64,000 nt of DNA from an uncultured Desulfobacter sp. (GCF_963666145.1 NZ_OY762614.1:1044501-1108500), one strand, 5' to 3'; positions 25,954 to 34,657 are shown, counted from the first letter of the stretch. A program made the numbers and translations. Notes: generated by a model not told the origin, from the sequence alone.

Positions 25954-26796
25954 TCAGTTAAGGTTTTTAAGCTTTTCCTTGGCATACTTGGCTTCCTGGG
26001 AAGTGGGATAGCGCTTGATCAGTTCTTCGAGCATCATTTTTGCGTTGGCCTTTTCACCAAGGGCGGCGAATGCATATCCCTGCTTAAGCCGGGCCGCTGC
26101 ATTTTTATTTGAATTCGGATAATCATCAAGTACTTTCTGATATTCTAAAATAGCCTTTTCATACCATTTTTCAGCATAGTATGAATCGGCAATCCAAAAT
26201 CTTGCATTGTCTGCGTTTTTGGAATCCGGATATTTATTGATAAAATTCTCAAACTGAATCCTGGATGTTTCGAGATCGCCCTGGTCGAAAAGTTTTTTCG
26301 CATTGCCGTACAAGCCTTCCTCGGTATCCTGCACAGGATTGACCCCAGAATCCTTATCCTGGGGAGATCCTGACCCAGTGGGCTCAAATCCCATGTATTT
26401 TTCCAGAGCTATCACCTTTTCATAGTTTCTGGAAATGGCATTATCCAGACGTTCCAACCTTTTTTCAAGGGTTCCCTGGCGTTCCTGTCCAGTGAGACCA
26501 AACTTGTAACGCACCTCTTCAAGCTGCCCCTGAATGCGATGGAAATCTTCCTTAAGCGACTGAATATCATACTTGACCTCAGCATAATTTTCACGGGTGG
26601 TTTTGGAAAACGCATCCATTTGTTGCTTAATGAGTCCAAGGTCGTCGGTGTTTGTCTGATCAAGTCTATTGCGCCGGCTGTTATTCTGTTCAATAACCGC
26701 CACCCGAGTCTCCAGGGCATCATATTGATTGGGCATCACGCAGCCGGATATTAAAACAACGGCGGCAACGCAGGGATAAAAAAACAAAGGTTTCAT
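25954..26796 (-). CDS. cpoB: CpoB/YbgF, Tol-Pal-associated TPR protein
   Basis: 280 residues. Lipoprotein-like signal with LISGC at residues 15-19, so it may be lipid-anchored, unlike E. coli CpoB. The region at about 20-140 is coiled coil (trimerisation part: ALETRVAVIEQNNSRRN). From about 165 there are three TPR repeats: AKKLFDQGDLETSRIQFENFI, ARFWIADSYYAEKWYEKAI and ALGEKANAKMMLEELI. CpoB links peptidoglycan synthesis with outer-membrane constriction. It follows pal, the usual tol order. Confidence 0.9.
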   Translation of the reverse strand: MKPLFFYPCVAAVVLISGCVMPNQYDALETRVAVIEQNNSRRNRLDQTNTDDLGLIKQQMDAFSKTTRENYAEVKYDIQSLKEDFHRIQGQLEEVRYKFGLTGQERQGTLEKRLERLDNAISRNYEKVIALEKYMGFEPTGSGSPQDKDSGVNPVQDTEEGLYGNAKKLFDQGDLETSRIQFENFINKYPDSKNADNARFWIADSYYAEKWYEKAILEYQKVLDDYPNSNKNAAARLKQGYAFAALGEKANAKMMLEELIKRYPTSQEAKYAKEKLKNLN

Positions 26797-26907
26797 GTGA
26801 TAGGAAATCCGAAAAGAGTTAAACGAGATATGGGTACAGACAGGTGATCTGGACTGCCTGTACCCTCCCTATGTACAAAATTAAGACGCCCTGTTGGGCT
26901 ATCTTGT

Positions 26908-27483
26908 CTACTTGACTACAAACTGGGCACGCCTGTTGATGCGATAAGCCGCTTCAGTGGGTGCAGGATCCAAAGGCTTTTCCTCTCCATAGCTGACCGT
27001 ACCCAGACGACTGGCGGAAATACCCAAATCCACAAGATAATTTCTGGCTGCTTTGGCGCGCCTTTCACCTAAAGCCAAATTATAAACCGTGGTGCCACGT
27101 TCGTCACAATGCCCTTCAATCATTACGGTATCAGAAGGATTTGCCTGCAGCCAAGCCGCTTTTTCCCTCAGCAGCCCCTTGGCCTGTTCGGTAAGTTCAG
27201 AACTGTCATAATCAAATAAAATATTTTGATTTAAAAAGTTTGATTTGGCTTCAATAATCTGTGCCTGGCGCTCATCTTCCAGTTGCTGGGATTTAATTCT
27301 TTCGGCCTCAAGGCGGGCTTGTCTTTCGGCCTCAAGGCGGGCGGCTCTCTGGGCCTCCGTCTCTGCCTGGCTTTGATTCACTGCGCCTGGATCCGCCACC
27401 TTTGGTTTGGAACATCCAACCATGGCCACAAGCCCAACAACCAATACTGCCATCATCACATTCACCAACATTTGTTTTTTCAT
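26908..27483 (-). CDS. pal: Peptidoglycan-associated lipoprotein Pal
   Basis: 191 residues. Lipobox VGCSKP near residue 23. A short linker rich in AEXQARLEAER-type repeats (about 35-75) is likely helical. The OmpA-like domain has ILFDYDSSELTEQAKG, VMIEGHCDERGTTVYNLALG and the conserved Arg-rich end INRRAQFVVK. Anchors the outer membrane to peptidoglycan and interacts with TolB. AAGGAG before ATG. Lies 32 bases after tolB. Confidence 0.97.
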   Translation of the reverse strand: MKKQMLVNVMMAVLVVGLVAMVGCSKPKVADPGAVNQSQAETEAQRAARLEAERQARLEAERIKSQQLEDERQAQIIEAKSNFLNQNILFDYDSSELTEQAKGLLREKAAWLQANPSDTVMIEGHCDERGTTVYNLALGERRAKAARNYLVDLGISASRLGTVSYGEEKPLDPAPTEAAYRINRRAQFVVK

Positions 27484-27515
27484 CGCACTTCTCCTTTTTG
27501 ATTTACCTTCATGTT

Positions 27516-28868
27516 TTACTCCGCTGAAAGCCCTGCATCACCGGACCAATCCGGTTCACTCTGTAAGCCGGACATGGAAAGAAGCTGCCGCTGATCTGTA
27601 CCGGCTGCGGTCATAACAAACAGATGCGCCTTTCCGCCGTTCCTGTTGGATTTGAATACAATCAGGCTGCCGTCCGGAGACCAGCAGGGATCTTCGTTAT
27701 CGCCCTGCTCTACGGTCAACTGCACCGGATTTCCAATGTGCGGGTCAACAGATATTACAAAAATATTTATTTTATTTTTTTCAATCCCCACATAAGCGAT
27801 CTTTTTGCCGTCCGGGGACCAGGCCGGGCTGGTATTATATTTTCCAGAGAATGTTATGCGCCGGGCCTCTTCCGAATCCAGCCCTTGAATATAAATCTGT
27901 GGATTGCCGGACCGGGATGAAGTAAAGGCGATCGTTCTACCGTCCGGGGAAAATTTAGGCGACACATTAGATCCCCAACTCTTGGTCACTCTTTTAATAA
28001 TTTCTCCTTTGCGGGTCAACAAATATATTTCCTGATCCCCAGAAAAACTAAGGGTTGCCGCCAAATTAAGTTTTGCCGGCATCCAGTCCGGAGAGATATT
28101 AATTCCTTTATAATTAACAATTGAACCCAGGTTATCCTTAAGGTTTTTTATAAAAATATCAGGCTTTCCTTTGGCATATGAAACATAAGCGATCCATTGA
28201 CCATCATAGGACCATGCTGGAGACAACGAAATACTCTTATGATGCGTGATCTGTCGGGGGTTAAATCCGTCAAAATCGCAGGCATAAATCTCTTTATTTC
28301 CGCTGGTGGTGGAAACAAAGGCAATCTTTGACCCAAAAACCCCGAAATTACCGGTCAGGGCTTTGGAAACTTCCGCACAGAACCGATGAATCATGGCCCG
28401 AATCTGGGTCTCCGGCCCCGTGTATATTTTTCCCACCAAAAGCTTTGTATTAAAGGTATCCATAAGGCGAAGCTGCAATTTAACCTGCCCCCCAGACTCT
28501 TCTATCCCGCCTGTCACCAAAAGTTCAGCCCCGATGCCTGTCCAGTCCTTAAAATTTATCTGCCCCAGTTGGATACCTGATTGCGCAGGATTGGCTAAAA
28601 AGGCAACCGAATCCATAATCTTCAAATACCCGGTAAAATCGAGCCCTGACTTTAGAATTTGTTCAGCCTGAACGCCTGCAGCAACCTCTGCCTCATGACC
28701 ACCAAAACACTTGAACGCGGTCACCGCAACAGGTGTTTTATTTAAAAAAGGGTTTGAGATACTGATATAATCATAATCCTTGGCCTGGGCACTAACCGAC
28801 ACGAGAAGCATTATTGCCAACACCCAGACAATCTTGTTCAGCAGAAGAGAACCTTTATCTTGTTTCAT
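27516..28868 (-). CDS. tolB: Tol-Pal system beta-propeller protein TolB
   Basis: 450 residues. Signal peptide at about 1-29 (ends VSAQA). N-terminal alpha/beta domain, then five or six WD-like propeller repeats of the TolB type: KIAFVSTTSGNKEIYACDFDG, SPAWSYDGQWIAYVSYAKG, SPKFSPDGRTIAFTSSRSG, SPAWSPDGKKIAYVG and DPCWSPDGSLIVFKSNRNG. Periplasmic partner of Pal. AGGTGAT lies before the ATG. Confidence 0.96.
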   Translation of the reverse strand: MKQDKGSLLLNKIVWVLAIMLLVSVSAQAKDYDYISISNPFLNKTPVAVTAFKCFGGHEAEVAAGVQAEQILKSGLDFTGYLKIMDSVAFLANPAQSGIQLGQINFKDWTGIGAELLVTGGIEESGGQVKLQLRLMDTFNTKLLVGKIYTGPETQIRAMIHRFCAEVSKALTGNFGVFGSKIAFVSTTSGNKEIYACDFDGFNPRQITHHKSISLSPAWSYDGQWIAYVSYAKGKPDIFIKNLKDNLGSIVNYKGINISPDWMPAKLNLAATLSFSGDQEIYLLTRKGEIIKRVTKSWGSNVSPKFSPDGRTIAFTSSRSGNPQIYIQGLDSEEARRITFSGKYNTSPAWSPDGKKIAYVGIEKNKINIFVISVDPHIGNPVQLTVEQGDNEDPCWSPDGSLIVFKSNRNGGKAHLFVMTAAGTDQRQLLSMSGLQSEPDWSGDAGLSAE

Positions 28869-28980
28869 CTAATCACCTGTTTATATATATTTTTCTGCAA
28901 AGCCATTTAAGTCAACGTTCTGAAATTAAAATTTTCATGCAAGCAAAAGAGTGGGCCTCAAAACGGTTTCTTGGCGGGCA

Positions 28981-29961
28981 CTATTTAAGGCCCCGGGGAG
29001 AGAACCCGAGTACCAATTCATAGGAAAACATCCCCTTGGGCAATTTCGGCAGGGGATTGGCCCTTTGCACCGCCTTTTTAGCGGATTCATCCAGATAGTT
29101 GTTTCCGGACCGGGTCTCAAATGAAATATCCCGGATGTCTCCGCTTTTTAATATTTTTATAAAAATTCTGACTTCAAGGTCCTGATTGAGTCCGGCCATG
29201 GCATCATTGAAAATCCAATTCTGTTCAATGGCTGACTTGATAACCATCTGATAAAGTGTCAACGGGCTGGCTTCCCCGCCCCCCCCGCCGCCTGTTGCGC
29301 CGGCAATCCCGCTGCCGTTGGTATTTGCACCCGGGGCACCATTTTCCTTTGACGCCACCGAGGCCTTCATTCGGCTTAGCGCATCTTGAAGCTGGGCCTG
29401 CCTCTGCTTTTCACGTTTCTCAGCCGCTGCTTTGTTGGCCTCGGCAAGTTCCTGGGCCCGTTTCTTTGCAGCTTTTTCTTCCTGCTCTCTTTTCTTTTTA
29501 ACAGGATCTTCTTTGGGCGGCTTTTTTTTAGGCGGTTCCTCTTCTCTGGCTGCGATCAACTCTTTAAGATTTTTGGGCTTTGATTTCAAACTTAGATCCG
29601 GTTTGATCACCGGAATCTCCTGCTGCAAAGGTTCATCCGGCTGGGATTGCACCTGAGAAACAGCATCAGGATTCACCTTGTCTGCATGATTAGGTGCCGG
29701 TTCTTCTGATTTAGGAGGCGGCCCTGACGTTTGGGCATTGGCAGGCCCTGGAGCAAACGTGACCAGATCCACAGTGACAACTTTAGGCTTGGGCGCTGAA
29801 AACTGAAAATCATTGAGAAAAAACAAGCTGATAAAAAAAAGCACATGGCAAATCAAAGATATCAGACACACCTTAAAAAAACCTTTGGGGTCGGTCCCTT
29901 TGGGCTCGCTGATACGCCCTCGCCTGTTCTGGATTTGAAACCGGATATTCATTGACGCCAT
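28981..29961 (-). CDS. tolA: TolA-like / TonB-family energy transducer
   Basis: 326 residues. One N-terminal transmembrane helix (about 33-50), a Pro-rich section, then a long Lys/Glu/Ala helix (about 145-215: KKKREQEEKAAKKRAQELAE and similar), a Gly-rich hinge (GATGGGGGGEA) and a C-terminal TonB/TolA domain with a typical end (SGDIRDISFETRSGNN, then LPKGMFSYELVLGF). The position after tolQ and tolR identifies it as the TolA role. Its ATG shares one base with the exbD/tolR stop (TAATG). Confidence 0.88.
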   Translation of the reverse strand: MASMNIRFQIQNRRGRISEPKGTDPKGFFKVCLISLICHVLFFISLFFLNDFQFSAPKPKVVTVDLVTFAPGPANAQTSGPPPKSEEPAPNHADKVNPDAVSQVQSQPDEPLQQEIPVIKPDLSLKSKPKNLKELIAAREEEPPKKKPPKEDPVKKKREQEEKAAKKRAQELAEANKAAAEKREKQRQAQLQDALSRMKASVASKENGAPGANTNGSGIAGATGGGGGGEASPLTLYQMVIKSAIEQNWIFNDAMAGLNQDLEVRIFIKILKSGDIRDISFETRSGNNYLDESAKKAVQRANPLPKLPKGMFSYELVLGFSPRGLK

Positions 29962-30380
29962 TAACCCGCCTGGTCTTCATCCCCGGGCAGCGTAATCATG
30001 CCAAGGCTTGTGACACCGGCTTTTTTAATCTGGGACATGACGTTGACCACCACCCCATAGGGCACGCTCTTATCGGCCTTAAGGTAAACAGTTTTTTTAT
30101 CCAGGTTTTCCATGACCGCTTCAAGCTTTTCTGCCAGAAATGCAGCGCTGATCTCCTGCTCGTTGATATAGACTTTCATGTCCGCATCAATGGAAATAAT
30201 CAGATTCTGCTCATCGGTGGGCAGTGCCTGGGCGGTTGCCGTGGGAAGATCAACATCTACCCCCTGGACCATCATGGGGGCCGTAACCATAAAAATTATC
30301 AGTAAAACCAGCATGACATCCACAAACGGCGTCACGTTAATTTCAGACATCAAGGGGTCATTTCCTGATCCAAGCTGCAT
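29961..30380 (-). CDS. tolR: ExbD/TolR biopolymer transport protein
   Basis: 139 residues. N-terminal cytoplasmic MSEINVTPFVDVMLVLLIIFM with the conserved Asp in the transmembrane helix that carries the proton path, then a periplasmic domain with a VYLKADKSVPYG stretch. Works with TolQ as a proton-driven motor. Adjacent to tolQ with no gap, and overlapping tolA by one base. Confidence 0.95.
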   Translation of the reverse strand: MQLGSGNDPLMSEINVTPFVDVMLVLLIIFMVTAPMMVQGVDVDLPTATAQALPTDEQNLIISIDADMKVYINEQEISAAFLAEKLEAVMENLDKKTVYLKADKSVPYGVVVNVMSQIKKAGVTSLGMITLPGDEDQAG

Positions 30381-31085
30381 TTAAGCCTCCAGCTTTTTAA
30401 GAACATCCCGTTCAATAATATTCAAAAGATCCGACGCAAAACTTTGGAGCTCTGAATTGAGTACCCGTATACGGTCATTGAAGTAATTATAAGCAATGAC
30501 CGATGGGATTGCCACGGCAAGACCGGCTGCCGTAGCCACCAAAGCCTCGGATATACCCGGCGCCACAACAGCAAGGCTGGCAGACCCCGAAAGCCCGATC
30601 CCCTGGAAGGTGCTCATGATTCCCCACACCGTACCGAACAACCCGATAAAAGGAGCAGTATTTCCGGCGGTGGCCAGAAAGGAAATCAGCTGGGTCAAGC
30701 GCCGGTTTTCCACATTAATGGCCCGGTTAAGTGTGCGTTTGACACTTCCCATAGTTTGAAGGGGCGATCCGGTATGTTTCTTTGCGGCAAGATCATCCTT
30801 ATTTTCGGTTCTGGCCGCCTCCATGTAAGCGGCAAGAAAAATCCGGGCCAAAGGACTTGAACGAAGCGCTTTAGCCTTGGAAAATGCATCGGCCAAAGTC
30901 CGGCACTGCCAGAATACTTCTGTGAAATCAGCCGAGTCCCTGAATGCCGTTCTCACATACCGAAATTTTATGAATATGATAGACCAGGAGATAATGGAAA
31001 AAAACAGCAGAAGCAACATGATAAACTTTACAACGGGCCCGGCATTGGTGAGCATATATAACAGGCCGACGGATTCAGTGGTCAT
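30381..31085 (-). CDS. tolQ: TolQ/ExbB proton channel family protein
   Basis: 234 residues, three transmembrane helices. The MotA/TolQ/ExbB signature is in FLATAGNTAPFIGLFGTVWGI followed by VAPGISEALVATAAGLAVAIPSVIAYN with the conserved Thr and Glu residues. Inner membrane. First gene of the long minus-strand operon reaching rpsI; the 339 bases upstream hold a repeat element and the groEL terminator. Confidence 0.95.
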   Translation of the reverse strand: MTTESVGLLYMLTNAGPVVKFIMLLLLFFSIISWSIIFIKFRYVRTAFRDSADFTEVFWQCRTLADAFSKAKALRSSPLARIFLAAYMEAARTENKDDLAAKKHTGSPLQTMGSVKRTLNRAINVENRRLTQLISFLATAGNTAPFIGLFGTVWGIMSTFQGIGLSGSASLAVVAPGISEALVATAAGLAVAIPSVIAYNYFNDRIRVLNSELQSFASDLLNIIERDVLKKLEA

Positions 31086-31154
31086 AGATCCTTTTCCTTA
31101 AACTATGTTGGCACCTTGGAAAACATAACAGATAAGAAGACATAAATCTACATG

Positions 31155-31281
31155 GTGTTCGGGCGGAAAATCACCCCTCTGTGGTGTTGCAGAAGAATTT
31201 GCAATTCTTATAACCATAGGCGTGCTAAAGAGTGCAAATCTTTTTGCGTCTTGCATCCGGACAACGTTCAGACCCGGACAC
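31155..31281. repeat. Imperfect palindromic repeat element, copy 1 (127 bp)
   Basis: The ends are GTGTTCGGGC (31155) and the inverted CCGGACAC (ending 31281). Over about 48 bases each arm pairs imperfectly: the left arm ends TGCAGAAGAATTTGCA, the right arm on the opposite strand reads ATGCAAGACGCAAAAAG then ATTTGCA. The sequence is related to 47563-47701 and less closely to 13360-13403. It lies upstream of tolQ. It is too short to code for a transposase, so it is a MITE- or REP-like element. Confidence 0.6.
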
Positions 31282-31331
31282 AGGATTTAAGTTCAAGTAA
31301 TACATATGCGATCCTAGGCCCTCGCGTCAAT

Positions 31332-31365
31332 AAAAAAAGCCCCTTTGTCCAAGACAAAGGGGCTT
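31332..31365 (-). terminator. Intrinsic terminator of the groEL transcript
   Basis: AAGCCCCTTTGTC at 31337-31349 pairs perfectly with GACAAAGGGGCTT at 31353-31365 around a three-base loop. On the minus strand the stem is followed by seven T (31332-31338). It is 59 bases after the groEL stop codon. Confidence 0.92.
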
Positions 31366-31423
31366 GATATCACAAAATCATCCCATGACCGGGCACAAGC
31401 CGCCCATGGAATAACGGGCTTAA

Positions 31424-33073
31424 TTACATCATACCGGGCATTCCGCCGCCCATTCCGCCCATGCCGCCGCCCATGCCGCCAGGCATGCCGCCTGCATTTT
31501 CTTCAGGCTTTTCAGCGATCATGGCTTCGGTGGTCAGCATGACAGATGCAACAGACGCTGCGTTCTGAAGGGCATAACGAACCACTTTCTTCGGATCAAT
31601 AACACCGGCTTCGATAAGGTCTTCGTATACGTCGGTTCTGGCGTTGTATCCAAATGCGCCCTTACCTTCCTTAACCTTATTGATGACAACAGAACCTTCA
31701 ACACCTGCGTTGTCGGCAATTTTGCGCAAAGGCCATTCAATGGCTCTGGCAATAACCCCAACACCCAGTTTTTCTTCACCTTCCACATCCAGAGTGTCAA
31801 GTGAAGGAATACATCTAACCAGGGCCACGCCGCCGCCAGGAACAATACCCTCTTCAACAGCTGCACGGGTTGCATTCAATGCATCTTCCACGCGGGCTTT
31901 CTTCTCTTTCATTTCGGTTTCAGTGGCAGCACCAACATTAATTACAGCCACACCGCCGACCAATTTAGCTAAACGTTCTTGCAGTTTTTCACGGTCATAA
32001 TCAGAAGAAGTTTCATCAATCTGGGCACGAATTTGTTTTACGCGGCCTTCAAGGGCTTCTCTGGCCCCGGCACCGTCAACAATAGTGGTATTATCTTTGT
32101 CAATGGTGATAGACTTGGCTTGGCCAAGATCCTGGAGGGTAACGTTTTCAAGTTTGATTCCGATATCTTCGGATACAACCTGACCACCGGTGAGGATGGC
32201 AATATCTTCGAGCATGGCTTTTCTTCTGTCACCAAAGCCAGGTGCCTTAACAGCAGCCACGTTCAAGGTGCCGCGCAGTTTGTTGACAACCAGAGTGGCC
32301 AACGCTTCGCCTTCCACATCTTCTGCAATGATGACCAGTGGCTTACCTGTTTTTGCAATTTCTTCAAGGACAGGAAGCAGATCTTTCATGGAAGACACTT
32401 TTTTGTCACAAATCAGGACAAACGGCCCATCCAAGGCAGCAACCATTTTTTCGGTATCGGTTGCGAAATAGGGAGAAAGATATCCGCGGTCAAACTGCAT
32501 ACCCTCAACGACATCAAGGGTAGTGTCCATGGATTTGGCTTCTTCAACGGTGATGACACCTTCTTTGCCGACTTTGTCCATGGCTTCAGCAATGATGTTA
32601 CCAATGGTTTCGTCATTGTTAGCAGAAATAGTGCCGACCTGGGCGATTTCATTCTGATCTTTGGTGGGTTTGGCCAGTTCGCCAAGAGTTTCAATGATTT
32701 TTGCTACAGCCTTGTCAATGCCTCTTTTGATACCCATGGGGTTGTTGCCGGCAACGACCAGTTTCTGGCCTTCTTCGTAAATTGCCCGGGCAAGGACAGT
32801 GGCGGTGGTGGTACCGTCACCGGCCATATCAGAAGTTTTTGAGGAAACCTCTTTAACCATCTGGGCACCCATGTTTTCAAATTTATCTTCGAGATCGATC
32901 TCTTTGGCAACGGTTACGCCGTCTTTGGTTACATTGGGAGATCCCCAGGATTTATCAATAACAACATTTCTTCCCTTGGGACCGAGGGTAACCACTACTG
33001 CATCGGCAAGGGCCTGGACACCTCTGAGCATTGCTTCACGTGCTTTGGCATCGTATTTAATTTCTTTAGCCAT
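31424..33073 (-). CDS. groEL: Chaperonin GroEL
   Basis: 549 residues. Family hallmarks: LGPKGRNVVIDKSWGSPNVTKDG (partly) at the N-terminus, the ATPase Asp in VSSKTSDMAGDGTTTATVLA, AAVEEGIVPGGGVAL, and a C-terminal Gly-Met tail with GGM repeats. Double-ring chaperonin of the cytoplasm. Follows groES by 99 bases; that gap holds a small inverted repeat. A strong terminator follows. Confidence 0.99.
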   Translation of the reverse strand: MAKEIKYDAKAREAMLRGVQALADAVVVTLGPKGRNVVIDKSWGSPNVTKDGVTVAKEIDLEDKFENMGAQMVKEVSSKTSDMAGDGTTTATVLARAIYEEGQKLVVAGNNPMGIKRGIDKAVAKIIETLGELAKPTKDQNEIAQVGTISANNDETIGNIIAEAMDKVGKEGVITVEEAKSMDTTLDVVEGMQFDRGYLSPYFATDTEKMVAALDGPFVLICDKKVSSMKDLLPVLEEIAKTGKPLVIIAEDVEGEALATLVVNKLRGTLNVAAVKAPGFGDRRKAMLEDIAILTGGQVVSEDIGIKLENVTLQDLGQAKSITIDKDNTTIVDGAGAREALEGRVKQIRAQIDETSSDYDREKLQERLAKLVGGVAVINVGAATETEMKEKKARVEDALNATRAAVEEGIVPGGGVALVRCIPSLDTLDVEGEEKLGVGVIARAIEWPLRKIADNAGVEGSVVINKVKEGKGAFGYNARTDVYEDLIEAGVIDPKKVVRYALQNAASVASVMLTTEAMIAEKPEENAGGMPGGMGGGMGGMGGGMPGMM

Positions 33074-33134
33074 TGTATTTTATCTCCGTAAAATCTTTAG
33101 ATTAGATTGAATTGTATACCAACTTAGGTCCGGC

Positions 33135-33159
33135 ATCCTGAAACAACAGGTATCAGGAT
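33135..33159. repeat. Small inverted repeat in the groES-groEL gap
   Basis: ATCCTGA at 33135-33141 and TCAGGAT at 33153-33159 pair exactly with an 11-base loop. It lies between groES and groEL and could be an RNA processing or stability hairpin, setting the ratio of the two proteins. No T-run follows on the minus strand. Confidence 0.4.
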
Positions 33160-33171
33160 CTTAACGCAACA

Positions 33172-33459
33172 TTAGTCAACAACGCCCAGTACATCGTCCT
33201 GGCGCATGATCAAATAATCAGTTCCGTCAATTTTGACTTCCGTGCCGCCGTATTTACTGAACAATACGCGATCGCCAACTTTCACATCCATGGGCAGCAG
33301 TTTTCCGTCTTCGCCCATACGACCGTTACCGGTTGCAACCACTTTCCCCTCGGCAGGTTTTTCTTTGGCTGTGTCCGGAATAAAGATACCGCCTTTGGTT
33401 TTTTCCGCCTCTTCAACACGTTCAACAAGAATTCTGTCGCTCAATGGTCTGAAACTCAT
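33172..33459 (-). CDS. groES: Co-chaperonin GroES
   Basis: 95 residues. RPLSDRILVERVEEAEKT at the N-terminus, mobile-loop GGIFIPDTAKEKP, DRVLFSKYGGTEVKIDG and the C-terminal LIMRQDDVLGVV. AAAGGAG before the ATG. No CIRCE operator (TTAGCACTC with its inverted partner) is visible upstream, so HrcA control is not apparent here. Confidence 0.99.
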   Translation of the reverse strand: MSFRPLSDRILVERVEEAEKTKGGIFIPDTAKEKPAEGKVVATGNGRMGEDGKLLPMDVKVGDRVLFSKYGGTEVKIDGTDYLIMRQDDVLGVVD

Positions 33460-33536
33460 GATACAATTCTCCTTTAGTTATAAAAGTTGAGCATTAAATT
33501 TTATTTTTAAATTAAGCCAGTTAAGCAGATCGCCAA

Positions 33537-33791
33537 CTACTTTGAATCTGATTTGGGCGCTGACTTTTCTGACTTTGACGATGACTGATCGTTGGGCTTG
33601 GAACCGGCATTGGCTCCACCGTAATCCGTTACATACCACCCGGATCCTTTAAGATGAAAGGTGCTTTGGGAAATAATCTTTTTTAGGCTACCATTGCACC
33701 TGGGACAAACTTCCAGGGGGGACTCCGAAATTTTTTGAAAAACCTCTTCTATATGTCCGCACCCACTGCATTGGTACTCATAAACCGGCAT
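33537..33791 (-). CDS. FmdB-type zinc-ribbon protein
   Basis: 84 residues. The N-terminal part is the FmdB regulatory-protein zinc ribbon: MPVYEYQCSGCGHIEEVFQKI with a CxxC, then CPRCNGSLKKII, the second CxxC. The rest is disordered and rich in Ser, Lys and Asp. Function in bacteria is not established. It is the first gene of a minus-strand group fmdB-groES-groEL; the pairing with groES by 77 bases suggests co-transcription. Confidence 0.88.
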   Translation of the reverse strand: MPVYEYQCSGCGHIEEVFQKISESPLEVCPRCNGSLKKIISQSTFHLKGSGWYVTDYGGANAGSKPNDQSSSKSEKSAPKSDSK

Positions 33792-33862
33792 TTTTGTTTT
33801 TCCTTCCTCTAATTTCCTGAAACCGCCTATTTTGCGGGACTCCTTGCTTGAAAAACAAAACT

Positions 33863-33890
33863 AAAATAATAAGTCTTTGTTCCTTGTCAA
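33863..33890 (-). promoter_or_regulatory. Candidate promoter for fmdB-groES-groEL
   Basis: On the minus strand TTGACA (33890-33885) and TATTTT (33868-33863) are separated by 16 bases, about 70 bases upstream of the fmdB ATG. The -35 is exact; the -10 is a weak match. It is not the sigma-32 type. Confidence 0.4.
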
Positions 33891-33934
33891 GGATGGAAAC
33901 TTAAAATTTTTAAGGATATTTTTATTTAGAAACC

Positions 33935-34447
33935 TTAATACCATTTTTCATAAAATTCAAAAACTTGCAACATCCCGGAAACGGTTTTGGGTGCAATAAT
34001 ATCATGGGTAATGCCATGCACTTTTTTTTCTTCTTCCAGGGTCACTTCTGCTTCACATGCATTTTCATAACGGTGTTCAAACCGTGCAAACCGAACCACA
34101 TGAACAAGCTCATGAACCAGAATATACAAAAGAAAAGGGGCCAGACAAATCCCGGGATTTTGAGCCGCACACAAGACAATCGCAGGATCCTGGATGCAGA
34201 CATGATAGAGGCTATAAACCGAAGAACCTAACGACAGGTCCTGTCGCCGGCCTTCATACTTAAGTACCTGGGCAAACGGGCCATCCACCCGTTCATGGAC
34301 AAGCAGATCCCGGGCAGTTTTAATATCATATCTATTTTTAAGCCATTGGGAGGAGGATAGCTTAAAATAATTGTAGACCATCTCCTCGGCCCGCAAGGCG
34401 GCTGTGGCCACCTGCTCAAGCTCACCTTCATTGAAAAACCGTGTCAT
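33935..34447 (-). CDS. Unassigned protein with HELVH zincin motif
   Basis: 170 residues, no signal peptide. The motif HELVH at 112-116 in a hydrophobic helix (FLLYILVHELVHVVRF), and downstream Glu and His residues (ENACEAEVTLEEEKKVHGITH), make a zinc metallopeptidase fold likely. I do not recognise a named family. It stands alone between fmdB and the divergent bS22-like gene; a GGAG is present before the ATG. Function unknown, catalytic activity inferred only from the motif. Confidence 0.6.
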   Translation of the reverse strand: MTRFFNEGELEQVATAALRAEEMVYNYFKLSSSQWLKNRYDIKTARDLLVHERVDGPFAQVLKYEGRRQDLSLGSSVYSLYHVCIQDPAIVLCAAQNPGICLAPFLLYILVHELVHVVRFARFEHRYENACEAEVTLEEEKKVHGITHDIIAPKTVSGMLQVFEFYEKWY

Positions 34448-34561
34448 TTACACGCCTGCTCCATGAAACAAAAGAATGGACACTCGATCGAAATTTATGC
34501 TATAGTCAAAATTTAGCAAATCAAATGACCGTTTTAGTGATTTTAAAAGGAGGTGATTTTT

Positions 34562-34657
34562 TTGGGTAGCGTTATTAAAAAGAGAAGAAAAAAAATGCGC
34601 AAGCATAAACATAGAAAGCTCCTTGCCAAAACCAGACATCAAAGAAAGAAAAAATAG
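34562..34657 (+). CDS. 31-residue bS22/COX24 (AURKAIP1)-type basic ribosomal protein
   Basis: Too short for routine gene finding. Starts with TTG at 34562: GSVIKKRRKKMRKHKHRK followed by a KTRHQRKKK end, which matches the AURKAIP1/COX24 domain and mycobacterial bS22 (about 33 residues, starting MGSVIKKRRKRM). A full AAGGAGGTGAT, complementary to the 16S rRNA tail, is eight bases upstream of the TTG, one of the strongest ribosome sites in the window. bS22 sits in the 30S subunit. About 60 percent of residues are Lys or Arg. It is divergent from the HELVH gene and convergent with hflC. Confidence 0.88.
   Translation: MGSVIKKRRKKMRKHKHRKLLAKTRHQRKKK

Noticed and set aside
33460..33536. Search for a CIRCE operator before groES
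   Set aside because: Only a single GAGCATTAA-like half is present, no inverted partner.
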